A DNA stretch of 64,000 nt. Source: Streptomyces sp. NRRL F-525 (GTDB lineage Bacteria > Actinomycetota > Actinomycetes > Streptomycetales > Streptomycetaceae). Location: assembly GCF_000716605.1 (NCBI RefSeq), contig NZ_JNXE01000007.1, positions 248,001 to 312,000 on the forward strand, written 5' to 3'. Positions 16,189 to 25,797 of this stretch are shown in pieces. A program made the translations under genes and the position numbers. Every line of letters starts with the position of its first letter. Within the stretch, counting starts at the first letter, position 1. Below the pieces are notes generated by a model that did not search any database, was not told the DNA's origin, and saw only the letters and a list, made by a program, of their open reading frames with translations.

Positions 16189-16866
16189 TCAGTGCTGCTG
16201 TGCCTTCTGCGGGGTCTCCTCGCTGGGCCGTACGACGACGAACCCCTCGCCCTGGAGCATGAGCTGGACGGCCTCGCCGGAACCGCCGCGCAGCATCGAC
16301 CCGATGGACTGCGAACGGTGCAGCGAGGTCTGGAGGTGGGCCGACCAGCCGACCACCGCGTCCGTGTCGACGTACACCGGGTACTGCGGTGAGATGGGTA
16401 TGACCAGCGGGTTGCCCTCGCAGACCAGGCCCAGCTTGCCCTGCCCGGTGAAGACGCTGTTGAAGAGACCGCCGCCCGCGATGCCGGAGCCCTTCACCGT
16501 CTTGATCGCGTACGACAACGAGGCGTCGAAACACAGCACGTTGCGGCCGTTGACGGTGAACTCGTCACCGGGGTCGATCTCGACCACGAAACAGTTCTGC
16601 GCCTCGTGCGCGAACCACGCCTCGCCCTGGCCGCGCACCGCCATCAACGGCAGACCCTCACCGGTGACCGCGCGCTTGAGCATGCCGCCCACGCCCTGGC
16701 CCTTGCGCTCGAACTGGAGATTGCCGCGGTAGGCGATCATCGCCCCCTGGCGGGCGAGCATCTCGCCGTTGACCGCGTACCTGATGCACTTGGCATTCTC
16801 GACGGTCATGCCCGGCGCGGTGGCCGGCTGCACCATGTGCTCACTGGAAAACAGATCACCCTTCAT
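16189..16866 (-). CDS. AIM24-family protein
   Basis: The 225-residue beta-rich protein matches AIM24/DUF124: ARQGAMIAYRGNLQFE, a Gly-rich segment (GQGVGGMLKRAVTGEGL), RGQGEAWFAHEAQN and the tail VQLMLQGEGFVVVRPSEE. Bacterial members form TNF-like double-beta barrels and often sit near TerD-type stress proteins. Here the next upstream gene on the same strand is a TerD-domain fusion 66 bp away, so they may share a transcript and a cell-envelope or tellurite/stress role. No signal peptide is seen. Confidence 0.85.
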   Translation of the reverse strand: MKGDLFSSEHMVQPATAPGMTVENAKCIRYAVNGEMLARQGAMIAYRGNLQFERKGQGVGGMLKRAVTGEGLPLMAVRGQGEAWFAHEAQNCFVVEIDPGDEFTVNGRNVLCFDASLSYAIKTVKGSGIAGGGLFNSVFTGQGKLGLVCEGNPLVIPISPQYPVYVDTDAVVGWSAHLQTSLHRSQSIGSMLRGGSGEAVQLMLQGEGFVVVRPSEETPQKAQQH

Positions 16867-16932
16867 GCGGGCATCCTGACCCGGAAGATCTCATTCCGCC
16901 AAGATCGAGGGCAGGTTGATCGTCCCGCGAGG

Positions 16933-18294
16933 TCAGGCGCCGAAGAGCTGCGTCCAGTACGTCCCGTTCTGTCCGCCACCCGCGAAGCCGATGCCTATGT
17001 GGGTGAAGTCCGGCTTGAGGATGTTGGCGCGATGGCCGGGGCTGTTCATCCACCCCTCCACGACCTCGGCGGCCGACCGCTGACCACAGGCGATGTTCTC
17101 GCCGATCGTGCGTCGGCGCGAACCCGCGGCGGCGGCCCGGTCCCAGGGCTGCGAGCCGTCGGGGGAGGTGTGCGAGTAGAAGGCGCGGGCCACCATGTCG
17201 GTGCTGTGCGCCTGCGCGGCGGCGGCCAGGAGCGGGTCTACGGCGAGTACAGGCAGCCCGGCCCTGGCGCGCTCCGCGTTGGTCAACTCGACGACTTCCG
17301 CCGCCGTGCGGGCCAGGTTGCCTGGGGTGAGCGGTGTTGCCCACAGCGCCGTCCAGTAGACGTCACCGGAGCGGGAGTTGACGGCCTGGGCGATGCCCGC
17401 GTGCGTGAAGTCCCGCTCCAGCAGCGTCTGGTGGGCCTTCTCGGTGCGCAGGCAGTAGTCGACGAACTCGGCGGGGGTGCGCGGCCCGGAGACCAGGTGC
17501 TCGCCGATGGTGAGGTAGGCGTAACCGGCCTGGGTGACCCGCTGGTACACCGAGGTGCCGTCACGGCTCTCGGTGCTGAGGTGTCCGGCGGCGGCCATGC
17601 CGGAGGCGTGGGCTTGTGCCGCGGAGGTGAGGCGGGGGTCGAGGGCGACGGGCGGTGAACCGGCATTGGCGCGGGCCGAGTTGGCGAGGGCGAGGAAACC
17701 GGTGGGGTCGGTTGTCGGGGAGGTCGAGCTGATACGGGGGCGGGTTGAGTGTGTCGACCGGGGTGCGGGTGCGGACGCCGATCGCACAGCGGCAGGAGCC
17801 GGAGCCGGCGTCGCGTCCTCGACGAGGTCCACGCCGAAGTCCCGCGCGATCCCCGCGAGTCCGTCGGCGTACCCCTGCCCCAGCGCGCGCAGTTTCCAGC
17901 CGGTGCCGCGCCGGTACAACTCGGCAAGGAGCAGGACGGTTTCCCGCTGGGGGCGGGGTGGGGTGAAGCGGGTGACGGGCTGGCCGCCGGTGTTGGTCAC
18001 GTGGAGGGTGGGTGCGGGCAGGCGGCCCAAGGGGGTGCCGGGGTCGGCGGGACTGATGACGACGGTGACCCGCGCGGCGCCGGCGCGCAGACGGGCCGGG
18101 TCGATGGTCAGGGTGTCGTCCCGCAACCGCGCTCCGGGTGCCATCGGCTGGTTGTAGAACACGAAGTCCGCGTCGCCGCCGACCTTGCCGCTCGCGTCGG
18201 TGATCAGTGCCGAGACGTCGAAGGGGCCGGGCACCCGCAGGGTGAGGGCGCCGCCCGGAAGGGGCAGATTGCCGCCCGGCACCAGCTCGTTCAT
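16933..18294 (-). CDS. TerD domain fused to two CAP/SCP domains
   Basis: The 453-residue fusion opens with a TerD-like calcium-binding beta domain (residues 1-165; GGDADFVFYNQP, then LAELYRRGTGWKLRALGQGY). A low-complexity linker (170-205) leads to two tandem CAP domains. The first has ANSARANAGSPPVALDP, GEHLVSG and DFTHAGIAQA; the second has LTNAERARAGLPVLAVDP, YSHTSPDG, IGENIACG and HRANILKPDFTHIGIGFA. The second copy is the better conserved. TerD domains are cytoplasmic, whereas CAP domains are usually secreted; no signal peptide is present. The ATG at 18294 begins the TerD fold. It may be cotranscribed with AIM24. Confidence 0.88.
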   Translation of the reverse strand: MNELVPGGNLPLPGGALTLRVPGPFDVSALITDASGKVGGDADFVFYNQPMAPGARLRDDTLTIDPARLRAGAARVTVVISPADPGTPLGRLPAPTLHVTNTGGQPVTRFTPPRPQRETVLLLAELYRRGTGWKLRALGQGYADGLAGIARDFGVDLVEDATPAPAPAAVRSASAPAPRSTHSTRPRISSTSPTTDPTGFLALANSARANAGSPPVALDPRLTSAAQAHASGMAAAGHLSTESRDGTSVYQRVTQAGYAYLTIGEHLVSGPRTPAEFVDYCLRTEKAHQTLLERDFTHAGIAQAVNSRSGDVYWTALWATPLTPGNLARTAAEVVELTNAERARAGLPVLAVDPLLAAAAQAHSTDMVARAFYSHTSPDGSQPWDRAAAAGSRRRTIGENIACGQRSAAEVVEGWMNSPGHRANILKPDFTHIGIGFAGGGQNGTYWTQLFGA

Positions 18295-18318
18295 GGCACC
18301 GCCCTCGCTGTTCGTGCC

Positions 18319-18361
18319 CGGTGGGGGACTTCCCCATGGGGACTTTCCGGTGGGGGACTTC
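18319..18361. repeat. Three direct repeats of a GGGGACTTYC word upstream of the TerD-CAP gene
   Basis: CGGTGGGGGACTTC (18319-18332), ATGGGGACTTTC (18336-18347) and GGTGGGGGACTTC (18349-18361) are spaced 15-17 bp apart, 25-67 bp before the TerD-CAP start. Iterons of this spacing would lie on nearly the same DNA face every 1.5 turns and may bind an activator or repressor. Confidence 0.6.
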
Positions 18362-18457
18362 GTCCTCCACTCAACGTTCCGCCAGGGCGCGAGGGTTCCC
18401 ACGTGAGGAGGTGGGGGCCGGAGGGCGATGCGGCCCGCCCCCACCTTCACCGCGTCC

Positions 18458-20024
<1,567 letters not shown>

Positions 20025-21827
20025 ATGCGTGGACCCCACATACGCAGCCTGGCGGTCGCCGTCGCGGTGACGACGGCCGCCACGGGGCTGGCCGGCACGG
20101 CCTTCGCGGGACCGGCCACGGGGGCGGATCATGCGACGGCCTCTACCGAGACCGGCACCAGCGCCGCGTCCGTCGTCACGGCCGCGCGGGCCGCCGCGTT
20201 CGCGCACGCGTCGGCGACCGGTGTCACACGGGGCGATGAACTCCGGGCCCAGGACGTGATGATCGATCCCGAGGGCGCACGGCATGTGCGCTTCATACGC
20301 ACCCACCAGGGCATGCCGGTCCTCGGCGGCGACCTCGTCGTCCATCTGTCCCACAAGCTGGCCTACACCGGCGTCACCCGGGCGGCCGGGCAGAGCATCA
20401 AGCCCGTGACCACGCAGGCCAAGCTGACGGCCGGTCAGGCCGAGGCGAAGGCCGCCGCCGTCGCCAAGGGTGACGCGGGCACCGCCCAGCTCGTGGTGGA
20501 CGCCCGGGACGGGGGAGCCGCCCTCGCCTACCAGATACCCGTCAGCGACAGCAGCACCGCCGAGGCCACCGGCACCCGCACGGTCGTCGTCGACGCCGTC
20601 ACCGGCAAGGTCCGCAGCAACACCCCCGACAGCGACGAGTTCCTCTCGCCCAAGCTCCTCGACACCTTGCGCGAGCGCGGCGAGACCCTGGACCCCGCCA
20701 CCGGTACCGCCGTAGCGCCGAAGTCCCTCACGGCCGCCGCCGCGAGCCGCGCGGTCCACTACCCGGTCACCGCATCGGGCACCGGCACCTCCCTCTTCGT
20801 CGGCAAGGTGCCGCTGACCACCACCCGCACGGCGCGCACCAGTTACCTCCTCAAGGACCCGACGCGCTGGGGCACCGAGACCCGCGACGCCAAGGGGAAG
20901 GAACTGGAGAGCTTCGCGCAGGGCAAGAAGTTCACCAGCACCACCGACAAGTGGGGCAACGGCGCCGTCTCGCACCGCGACACCGCCGCCGTCGACGCCC
21001 AGTACGGCATCACCAAGACCCTGGACTTCTACAAGAAGACCTTCGGCCGCAAGGGCATAGCGAACAACGGCAAGGCCGCCCGGGGCATGGTCCACTTCGG
21101 CAACAAGGTGGCCAACGCCTTCTGGGACTCGACGTGCGGCTGCATGCTCTACGGCGACGGCGACGGTGACATGTTCAAGAAGCCGCTCGTCGTCCTCGAC
21201 GTCACCGGCCACGAACTCACCCACGGTGTCGTGGACGCCACCGCCAAGCTGGAGCCCACGCGCGTCGACGCGGACGGCAACCAGTACGGTGAGGCGGGCT
21301 CCCTGAACGAGTCGCTCGCGGACATCTTCGGCTCCAACGTCGAGTTCAGCGCCAACAACGCCAAGAACCCGCCGAACTACCTGATCGGCGAGAAGCTCGG
21401 CCTCGCCCAGAAGTTCCTGCGCCGCCTGGACCACCCCTCCCTCGACAAGCTGGAGGGCACGATCGACTACTGGTCGCCGCAGGTGTACGACGCCGAGGTG
21501 CACGCCGGCTCCGGAGTCTCCTCGCACGCCTACTACCTCCTCGCGGAGGGCAGCGGCAGCAAGACGATCGGCGGCTTCGCCTACGACTCGCCCACCTACG
21601 ACGGGTCCACGGTCACCGGCATCGGACGCACCAAGGCCACGGCGATCTTCTACCGCGCGCTCACCCGCTACATGGTGTCCACCACCGACTTCCACGACGC
21701 GCGCATCGCGACACTGAAGGCGGCGGCGGACCTCTACGGCGCGAACAGCGCGGCGTACAAGACCGTCGACCAGGCCTGGGCCGCCGTGAACGTCACGGTC
21801 GCCAACACCCCTGCCGCCAGGCACTGA
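20025..21827 (+). CDS. Secreted M4 (thermolysin-family) zinc metalloprotease precursor
   Basis: This 600-residue preproenzyme has a Sec signal (about 1-32, SLAVAVAVTTAATGLAGTAFA), an FTP/PepSY-type propeptide (about 40-280) and an M4 catalytic domain. Zinc ligands and catalytic residues are visible: H396-E-L-T-H400, the third ligand E429 in SLNESLADIFG, and the catalytic His region EVHAGSGVSSHAYYLL. The spacer between the HExxH helix and the Glu ligand is about nine residues longer than in thermolysin. It would degrade extracellular protein after autoprocessing. GGAGGAG lies nine bases before the ATG at 20025. Confidence 0.92.
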   Translation: MRGPHIRSLAVAVAVTTAATGLAGTAFAGPATGADHATASTETGTSAASVVTAARAAAFAHASATGVTRGDELRAQDVMIDPEGARHVRFIRTHQGMPVLGGDLVVHLSHKLAYTGVTRAAGQSIKPVTTQAKLTAGQAEAKAAAVAKGDAGTAQLVVDARDGGAALAYQIPVSDSSTAEATGTRTVVVDAVTGKVRSNTPDSDEFLSPKLLDTLRERGETLDPATGTAVAPKSLTAAAASRAVHYPVTASGTGTSLFVGKVPLTTTRTARTSYLLKDPTRWGTETRDAKGKELESFAQGKKFTSTTDKWGNGAVSHRDTAAVDAQYGITKTLDFYKKTFGRKGIANNGKAARGMVHFGNKVANAFWDSTCGCMLYGDGDGDMFKKPLVVLDVTGHELTHGVVDATAKLEPTRVDADGNQYGEAGSLNESLADIFGSNVEFSANNAKNPPNYLIGEKLGLAQKFLRRLDHPSLDKLEGTIDYWSPQVYDAEVHAGSGVSSHAYYLLAEGSGSKTIGGFAYDSPTYDGSTVTGIGRTKATAIFYRALTRYMVSTTDFHDARIATLKAAADLYGANSAAYKTVDQAWAAVNVTVANTPAARH

Positions 21828-21836
21828 TGAGCCGCT

Positions 21837-21863
21837 GGGTGCCCTGCCACGAGCGGGGCACCC
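21837..21863. terminator. Convergent (bidirectional) terminator hairpin
   Basis: GGGTGCCC (21837-21844) pairs with GGGCACCC (21856-21863) around an 11-base loop. It is placed between the metalloprotease stop (21827) and the stop of the convergent gene (21876). There is no strong T-run on either side, which is usual in Streptomyces. Confidence 0.6.
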
Positions 21864-21875
21864 GGGCGCCGGGCC

Positions 21876-22616
21876 TCATATCCACTGCTTCTCGATCTCC
21901 TCGGACACGGTGAACTCGGCCTCGCAGGAAGGGCAACTCGCCTTTCCGAACACATACTTCAACGCCTTCGCGACCTCCCTCTGCCCGAACTCGACCGCCT
22001 CGCCGTGCAGTCGCGCACCGATGCCGTCGAGTCCGTCGGGTGTGGCCGGTACGAGCTCCGTCCGACCTTCCGTGGCCTCCTTGTCGGTGCCGGTCACATA
22101 GTCGCCGGCCGAGGTGAAGACGCCGTACGCGCCGAACGCGACGAACAGACCCACTTCGCACTCGGGGCACTCGAGCTCGTACTCCTCGGTGTTCACCCCT
22201 TCCAGCGCCTCGGCCCACACCCCGCCGTCCTCGAAGGCGAGCACGGCCATCTGGAGGTAGACGAAGGTGTGCGGATCCTGCCCAGGATCGGCGCGCAACA
22301 CCCGTGCCACATCGAGCAGTTCGCCGATCTCGCGCGCGTACCGCGCCCGGCACTCCTCGTCCGGGTCCGTGGTGATCAGCCCGGCCATGGTGACCGCCTG
22401 TATCGGCCCGCCCGGCGCCCGGCCCCGCGCGATGTCGACGAGCACGGGCATCGCCGCCCAACTCGCGTCGTACACCGAGCCCTGGTGGCACAGCGAGCCC
22501 CACAACTCCTGCCACACGGCGTCGTCCTCGGTGCCGCCCAGCCGTGCGAACAGGCCCGGGACGTCCTCGGCGCTGCCGTACGCGTGGGTCAGCTCGGACC
22601 AATCGATCGTCGTCAT
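21876..22616 (-). CDS. Conserved hypothetical protein with two CPxC zinc knuckles
   Basis: The 246-residue acidic protein begins TTIDWSELTHAYGSAEDVPG and has an alpha-helical N-terminal half (WQELWGSLCHQGSVYDASW, then PVLVDIARG and ARYAREIGELLDVARVL) that reads like HEAT-type helices. The C-terminal half has CPECEVG and CPSCEAEF, about 85 residues apart, which could form one zinc site. The type is frequent in Streptomyces without assigned function. The ATG at 22616 was chosen as the first codon of the conserved start. It is convergent with the protease gene and divergent from the ROK regulator. Confidence 0.72.
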   Translation of the reverse strand: MTTIDWSELTHAYGSAEDVPGLFARLGGTEDDAVWQELWGSLCHQGSVYDASWAAMPVLVDIARGRAPGGPIQAVTMAGLITTDPDEECRARYAREIGELLDVARVLRADPGQDPHTFVYLQMAVLAFEDGGVWAEALEGVNTEEYELECPECEVGLFVAFGAYGVFTSAGDYVTGTDKEATEGRTELVPATPDGLDGIGARLHGEAVEFGQREVAKALKYVFGKASCPSCEAEFTVSEEIEKQWI

Positions 22617-22707
22617 ACGGCGATTGTGCCGCCCGGCACTGACAACGCGGCCTCGGCGGGCATCAGCTCTGCTCAGGCGACTCACAACTTCGCTTCGACA
22701 AATCCTG

Positions 22708-22734
22708 CTTCTTTTATTGACGACGGAAAAGAAG
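22708..22734. promoter_or_regulatory. Inverted repeat upstream of the ROK regulator
   Basis: CTTCTTTT (22708-22715) and AAAAGAAG (22727-22734) form a perfect 8-bp dyad with an 11-base spacer, in an AT-rich patch 18 bp before the ROK start. ROK repressors usually bind AT-rich long dyads and often control themselves, so this is a candidate operator. Confidence 0.55.
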
Positions 22735-22751
22735 GGATCTAGGTTCCCGCC

Positions 22752-23924
22752 ATGCGCTCGATCCCCCGTACCGAGTCGTTCCCGGCACACACGCCGGCCG
22801 TCTCACAGGTCTTCACGACCGTGCTGTCCCACGGCCCCCTCACCCGTCTTGAGGTGGCCCGCCGGGCGGGGCTGTCGGCGGCCGCCGTGACCAAGGCGGT
22901 CCGGCCGTTGATGGAGGCCGGATACCTGGCGGAGGGTGCCGACCAGGACGCGCCCCCGGCACTCGGGCGGCCCGCGAACCTCGTCCGGGTCGACGGCGGA
23001 CGGGCGTTGTTCATCGGGGTCAAGGTCACCGGCGACGAGATCATCGGCGTCCTCGCCGACCTGTGCTGCCGTATCCGCGTCGCCCGCCATGTGCCGCTGA
23101 CCGACCGCGATCCCAAGGCGGTGCTGTCGTCGATCGCGGACCTTGCCCAGGAACTCCGCACCGAGGCGGACGACTTGGGCATCCAGGTGCTCGGCCTCGG
23201 CCTCGCGGTCTCCGGTGACGTGGACCGCGGCGAAGGGGTCGTCCGCTACTCGCCGTTCCTGGAGTGGCGTGACGTACGCCTGGCCGAACTGGCCGCCATG
23301 ACAACGGGGTTGCCGGTCACCGTCGACAACGACGTGCGCGCGCTGACCGTCGCCGAGCAGTGGTTCGGCGCCGGCGCGGGCCTCACGGACTTCGCCGTGG
23401 TGACCGTGGGCGCGGGCATCGGCTGCGGACTCGTCGTGCACGGCCAGGTCGTCGCCGGCGCCCACGGGGTGGCCGGGGAGATCGGGCACGTGGTCGTCGA
23501 CCCCGCCGGGCCCCTGTGCCACTGCGGCAACCGCGGCTGCGTCGAGGCGATCGCCGGGGACGCCGCGATCGTCGCCCGGGTCCGTGAGGTCACCGGCGTC
23601 CAAGTCGCCGACACCGCCGAGGCGTTGGCCCTCGCTCACCGGGGCGACGCCGGAGCGCGCGAGGTGTACGCGCGGGCCGGTGAGGCGATCGGCCGGGGCA
23701 TCGCGACCGTGGTCAACCTGTTCGGCCCCGAGCGCGTGATCATCTCCGGCGAGGGCCTGGCCGCCTACGACCTGTTCGCCGAGCAGATCCGTGACTCCTT
23801 CGCCGCCGCCGCTTTCGGCTCCGCCGCCCGGTGCGACGTACACACCCGTCCCCTGCCCTTCGACGAATGGGCGCGCGGGGCCGCCGCCACCGCGATCCAG
23901 TCCTTCATCCGAGCCGCCGACTAA
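22752..23924 (+). CDS. ROK-family transcriptional repressor
   Basis: This 390-residue protein has a winged helix-turn-helix at residues 25-75 (LTRLEVARRAGLSAAAVTKA, then LMEAGYL) joined to a sugar-kinase-like ROK domain. The ATP/sugar-site segments VTVGAGIGCGLVVHG and GVAGEIGHVVVD are followed by the zinc-binding CHCGNRGCVEAIAG. Such regulators are released from DNA by sugars or sugar phosphates. It lies 56 bp upstream of, and on the same strand as, a GH27-GH95-SGNH gene set, and probably controls it along with its own gene. The candidate operator is 22708-22734. Confidence 0.9.
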   Translation: MRSIPRTESFPAHTPAVSQVFTTVLSHGPLTRLEVARRAGLSAAAVTKAVRPLMEAGYLAEGADQDAPPALGRPANLVRVDGGRALFIGVKVTGDEIIGVLADLCCRIRVARHVPLTDRDPKAVLSSIADLAQELRTEADDLGIQVLGLGLAVSGDVDRGEGVVRYSPFLEWRDVRLAELAAMTTGLPVTVDNDVRALTVAEQWFGAGAGLTDFAVVTVGAGIGCGLVVHGQVVAGAHGVAGEIGHVVVDPAGPLCHCGNRGCVEAIAGDAAIVARVREVTGVQVADTAEALALAHRGDAGAREVYARAGEAIGRGIATVVNLFGPERVIISGEGLAAYDLFAEQIRDSFAAAAFGSAARCDVHTRPLPFDEWARGAAATAIQSFIRAAD

Positions 23925-23980
23925 CCCGCACGACCACCCTCGACCCCCGCCACACTCCTACCCGCACGAGGAGCCCGACG

Positions 23981-25777
23981 ATGTACTCCCTCACGCCCGT
24001 CCGCGCCCTGAGAGCCATGGTGGTCCTGGCCCTCACCGCAGGCTTCGCCACCTACCTCCCCGCCGCGCAGGCGGCCACCCCCACGGCGGACTCGGCCCCG
24101 GCCGTAGCCGCCAAGCCCTATATGGGCTGGTCGAGTTGGAGCATGCAGTCGTCCAAGTACCCCGGCCTCAACCCGGACGGCGACTACAGCTACCTGACCG
24201 AGGCGAACGTCAACAAGCAGACGGACGCGCTGGCCTCGAAGTTGAAGAAGTACGGCTACAACTACGTGAATATCGACGCCGGTTGGTGGCGCGCGAACGA
24301 CTGGACGCCGGAGTACGACCAGTACGGCCGCCAGAAGGCCGACCCGAAACGATTCCCCAGCGGGATGAAGGCCGTCGCCGACCGCATCCACTCCAAGGGC
24401 CTCAAGGCCGGCATCTATCTGCCGGCGGGCCTGGAGAAGGAGGCGTACAACGACGGCAAGACGCCGATCTGGAACGCCGACGGCTGCACCACCGCCGACA
24501 TCGTCTACAGCGACCTGCGCACCACGAACGGCTGGGACAGCTCGTACAAGCTCGACTTCTCGCGGCCCTGCACCCAGAAGTACATTGATTCGCAAGCCCA
24601 GTTGATCGCGGACTGGGGTTACGACTTCCTCAAGCTCGACGGTGTCGGTCCGGGGTCCGGAAAGAGCGGCGACCAGTACGACAACGTTGCCGATGTCGCC
24701 GCCTGGAACAAGGCCATCACCGCCATCGGGCGCCCGATCCACCTCGAACTCTCCTGGTCCCTGGACTACGGACACGCCGCCGACTGGAAGAAGTACTCCA
24801 ACGGCTGGCGCATCGACACCGACGTCGAGTGCTACTGCAACACCCTTGTCAGCTGGGAGAATTCGGTCGACGACCGCTGGGACGACACCCCCGCGTGGAC
24901 CGGCCAGGCAGGCCCCGGCGGCTGGAACGACCTCGACTCCCTCGACGTCGGCAGCGGCGCGATGGACGGCCTGACGAAGGCGGAGCGGCAGAGCTACGCG
25001 ACCCTCTGGGCCGTCGCCAAGTCCCCGCTGTTCACCGGTGACGACCTCACCCGCCTCGACGACTACGGCCTCTCGCTGCTCACCAACCGCGAAGTCATCG
25101 GCGTCGACCAGAGCGACGCACCGCCCGCGCGCCCGGTCACCCCGTCGGACTCCCAGCAGGTGTGGGCCGCGAAGAACCCCAACGGCACATACACAGTCGC
25201 CCTGTTCAACCTCGCCGACGCCCCCGCCGCCGTCTCCGCGAACTGGTCGACCCTCGGCTTCACCGGCAAGGCCGCCGTCCGTGACCTCTGGAACCACGAG
25301 GACCTCGGCACCTACACCAACAAGGTCACCGAAGCCCTGCCCGCCCACGGCTCCCGCCTCTTCACCGTCACCCCGCACGGCAGCGCCGTCACCACGACCG
25401 CCTACGAGGCCGAGGCGACCACCAACACCCTGTCCGGCAACGCAGTCGTCGCCGACTGCTCGGCCTGCTCCGGCGGCAAGAAGGTCGGCAACCTCTACGT
25501 CGGCGGCAAGCTCACCGTCAACAACGTCACCGTCGCCAAGGCCGGCACCTACCAGGTGAAGATCGCCTACGTCAGCGGCGACTCCCGCTCGGCGAGCGTC
25601 TCCTCGAACGGCAATGCCGCCACTAGCCACAAGTTCCCGTCCACCGGCGACTGGGGGACGGTCGGGACGGTCTACGTGCCGGTGAGCCTGAAGGCGGGCG
25701 CCAACACGATCACCTTCGACAGCGGTTCGGGCTACGCGCCGGACATCGACCGCATCGACGTCCCCACCACGGCCTGA
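23981..25777 (+). CDS. Secreted GH27 glycosidase (alpha-galactosidase-like) with C-terminal CBM35-like domain
   Basis: The 598-residue protein has a Sec signal (1-32), a GH27 barrel (about 44-440) and a beta-sandwich carbohydrate module (about 470-598; TAYEAEATTNTLSG...YAPDIDRIDV). D220 in DFLKLDGVG is the likely nucleophile and D281 in WRIDTDVE the acid/base, by alignment with alpha-galactosidases. The usual NIDDCW galactose-recognition motif is NID-A-GWW (D99, A100), GIYSDAG is GIYLPAG, and there is an insert before the nucleophile. Specificity may therefore differ, for example for an arabinopyranosyl or other substrate. GAGGAG precedes the ATG at 23981. It is the first gene of the operon. 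Confidence 0.88.
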   Translation: MYSLTPVRALRAMVVLALTAGFATYLPAAQAATPTADSAPAVAAKPYMGWSSWSMQSSKYPGLNPDGDYSYLTEANVNKQTDALASKLKKYGYNYVNIDAGWWRANDWTPEYDQYGRQKADPKRFPSGMKAVADRIHSKGLKAGIYLPAGLEKEAYNDGKTPIWNADGCTTADIVYSDLRTTNGWDSSYKLDFSRPCTQKYIDSQAQLIADWGYDFLKLDGVGPGSGKSGDQYDNVADVAAWNKAITAIGRPIHLELSWSLDYGHAADWKKYSNGWRIDTDVECYCNTLVSWENSVDDRWDDTPAWTGQAGPGGWNDLDSLDVGSGAMDGLTKAERQSYATLWAVAKSPLFTGDDLTRLDDYGLSLLTNREVIGVDQSDAPPARPVTPSDSQQVWAAKNPNGTYTVALFNLADAPAAVSANWSTLGFTGKAAVRDLWNHEDLGTYTNKVTEALPAHGSRLFTVTPHGSAVTTTAYEAEATTNTLSGNAVVADCSACSGGKKVGNLYVGGKLTVNNVTVAKAGTYQVKIAYVSGDSRSASVSSNGNAATSHKFPSTGDWGTVGTVYVPVSLKAGANTITFDSGSGYAPDIDRIDVPTTA

Positions 25778-25797
25778 CCGAGCCACCAGGAGCCGCA

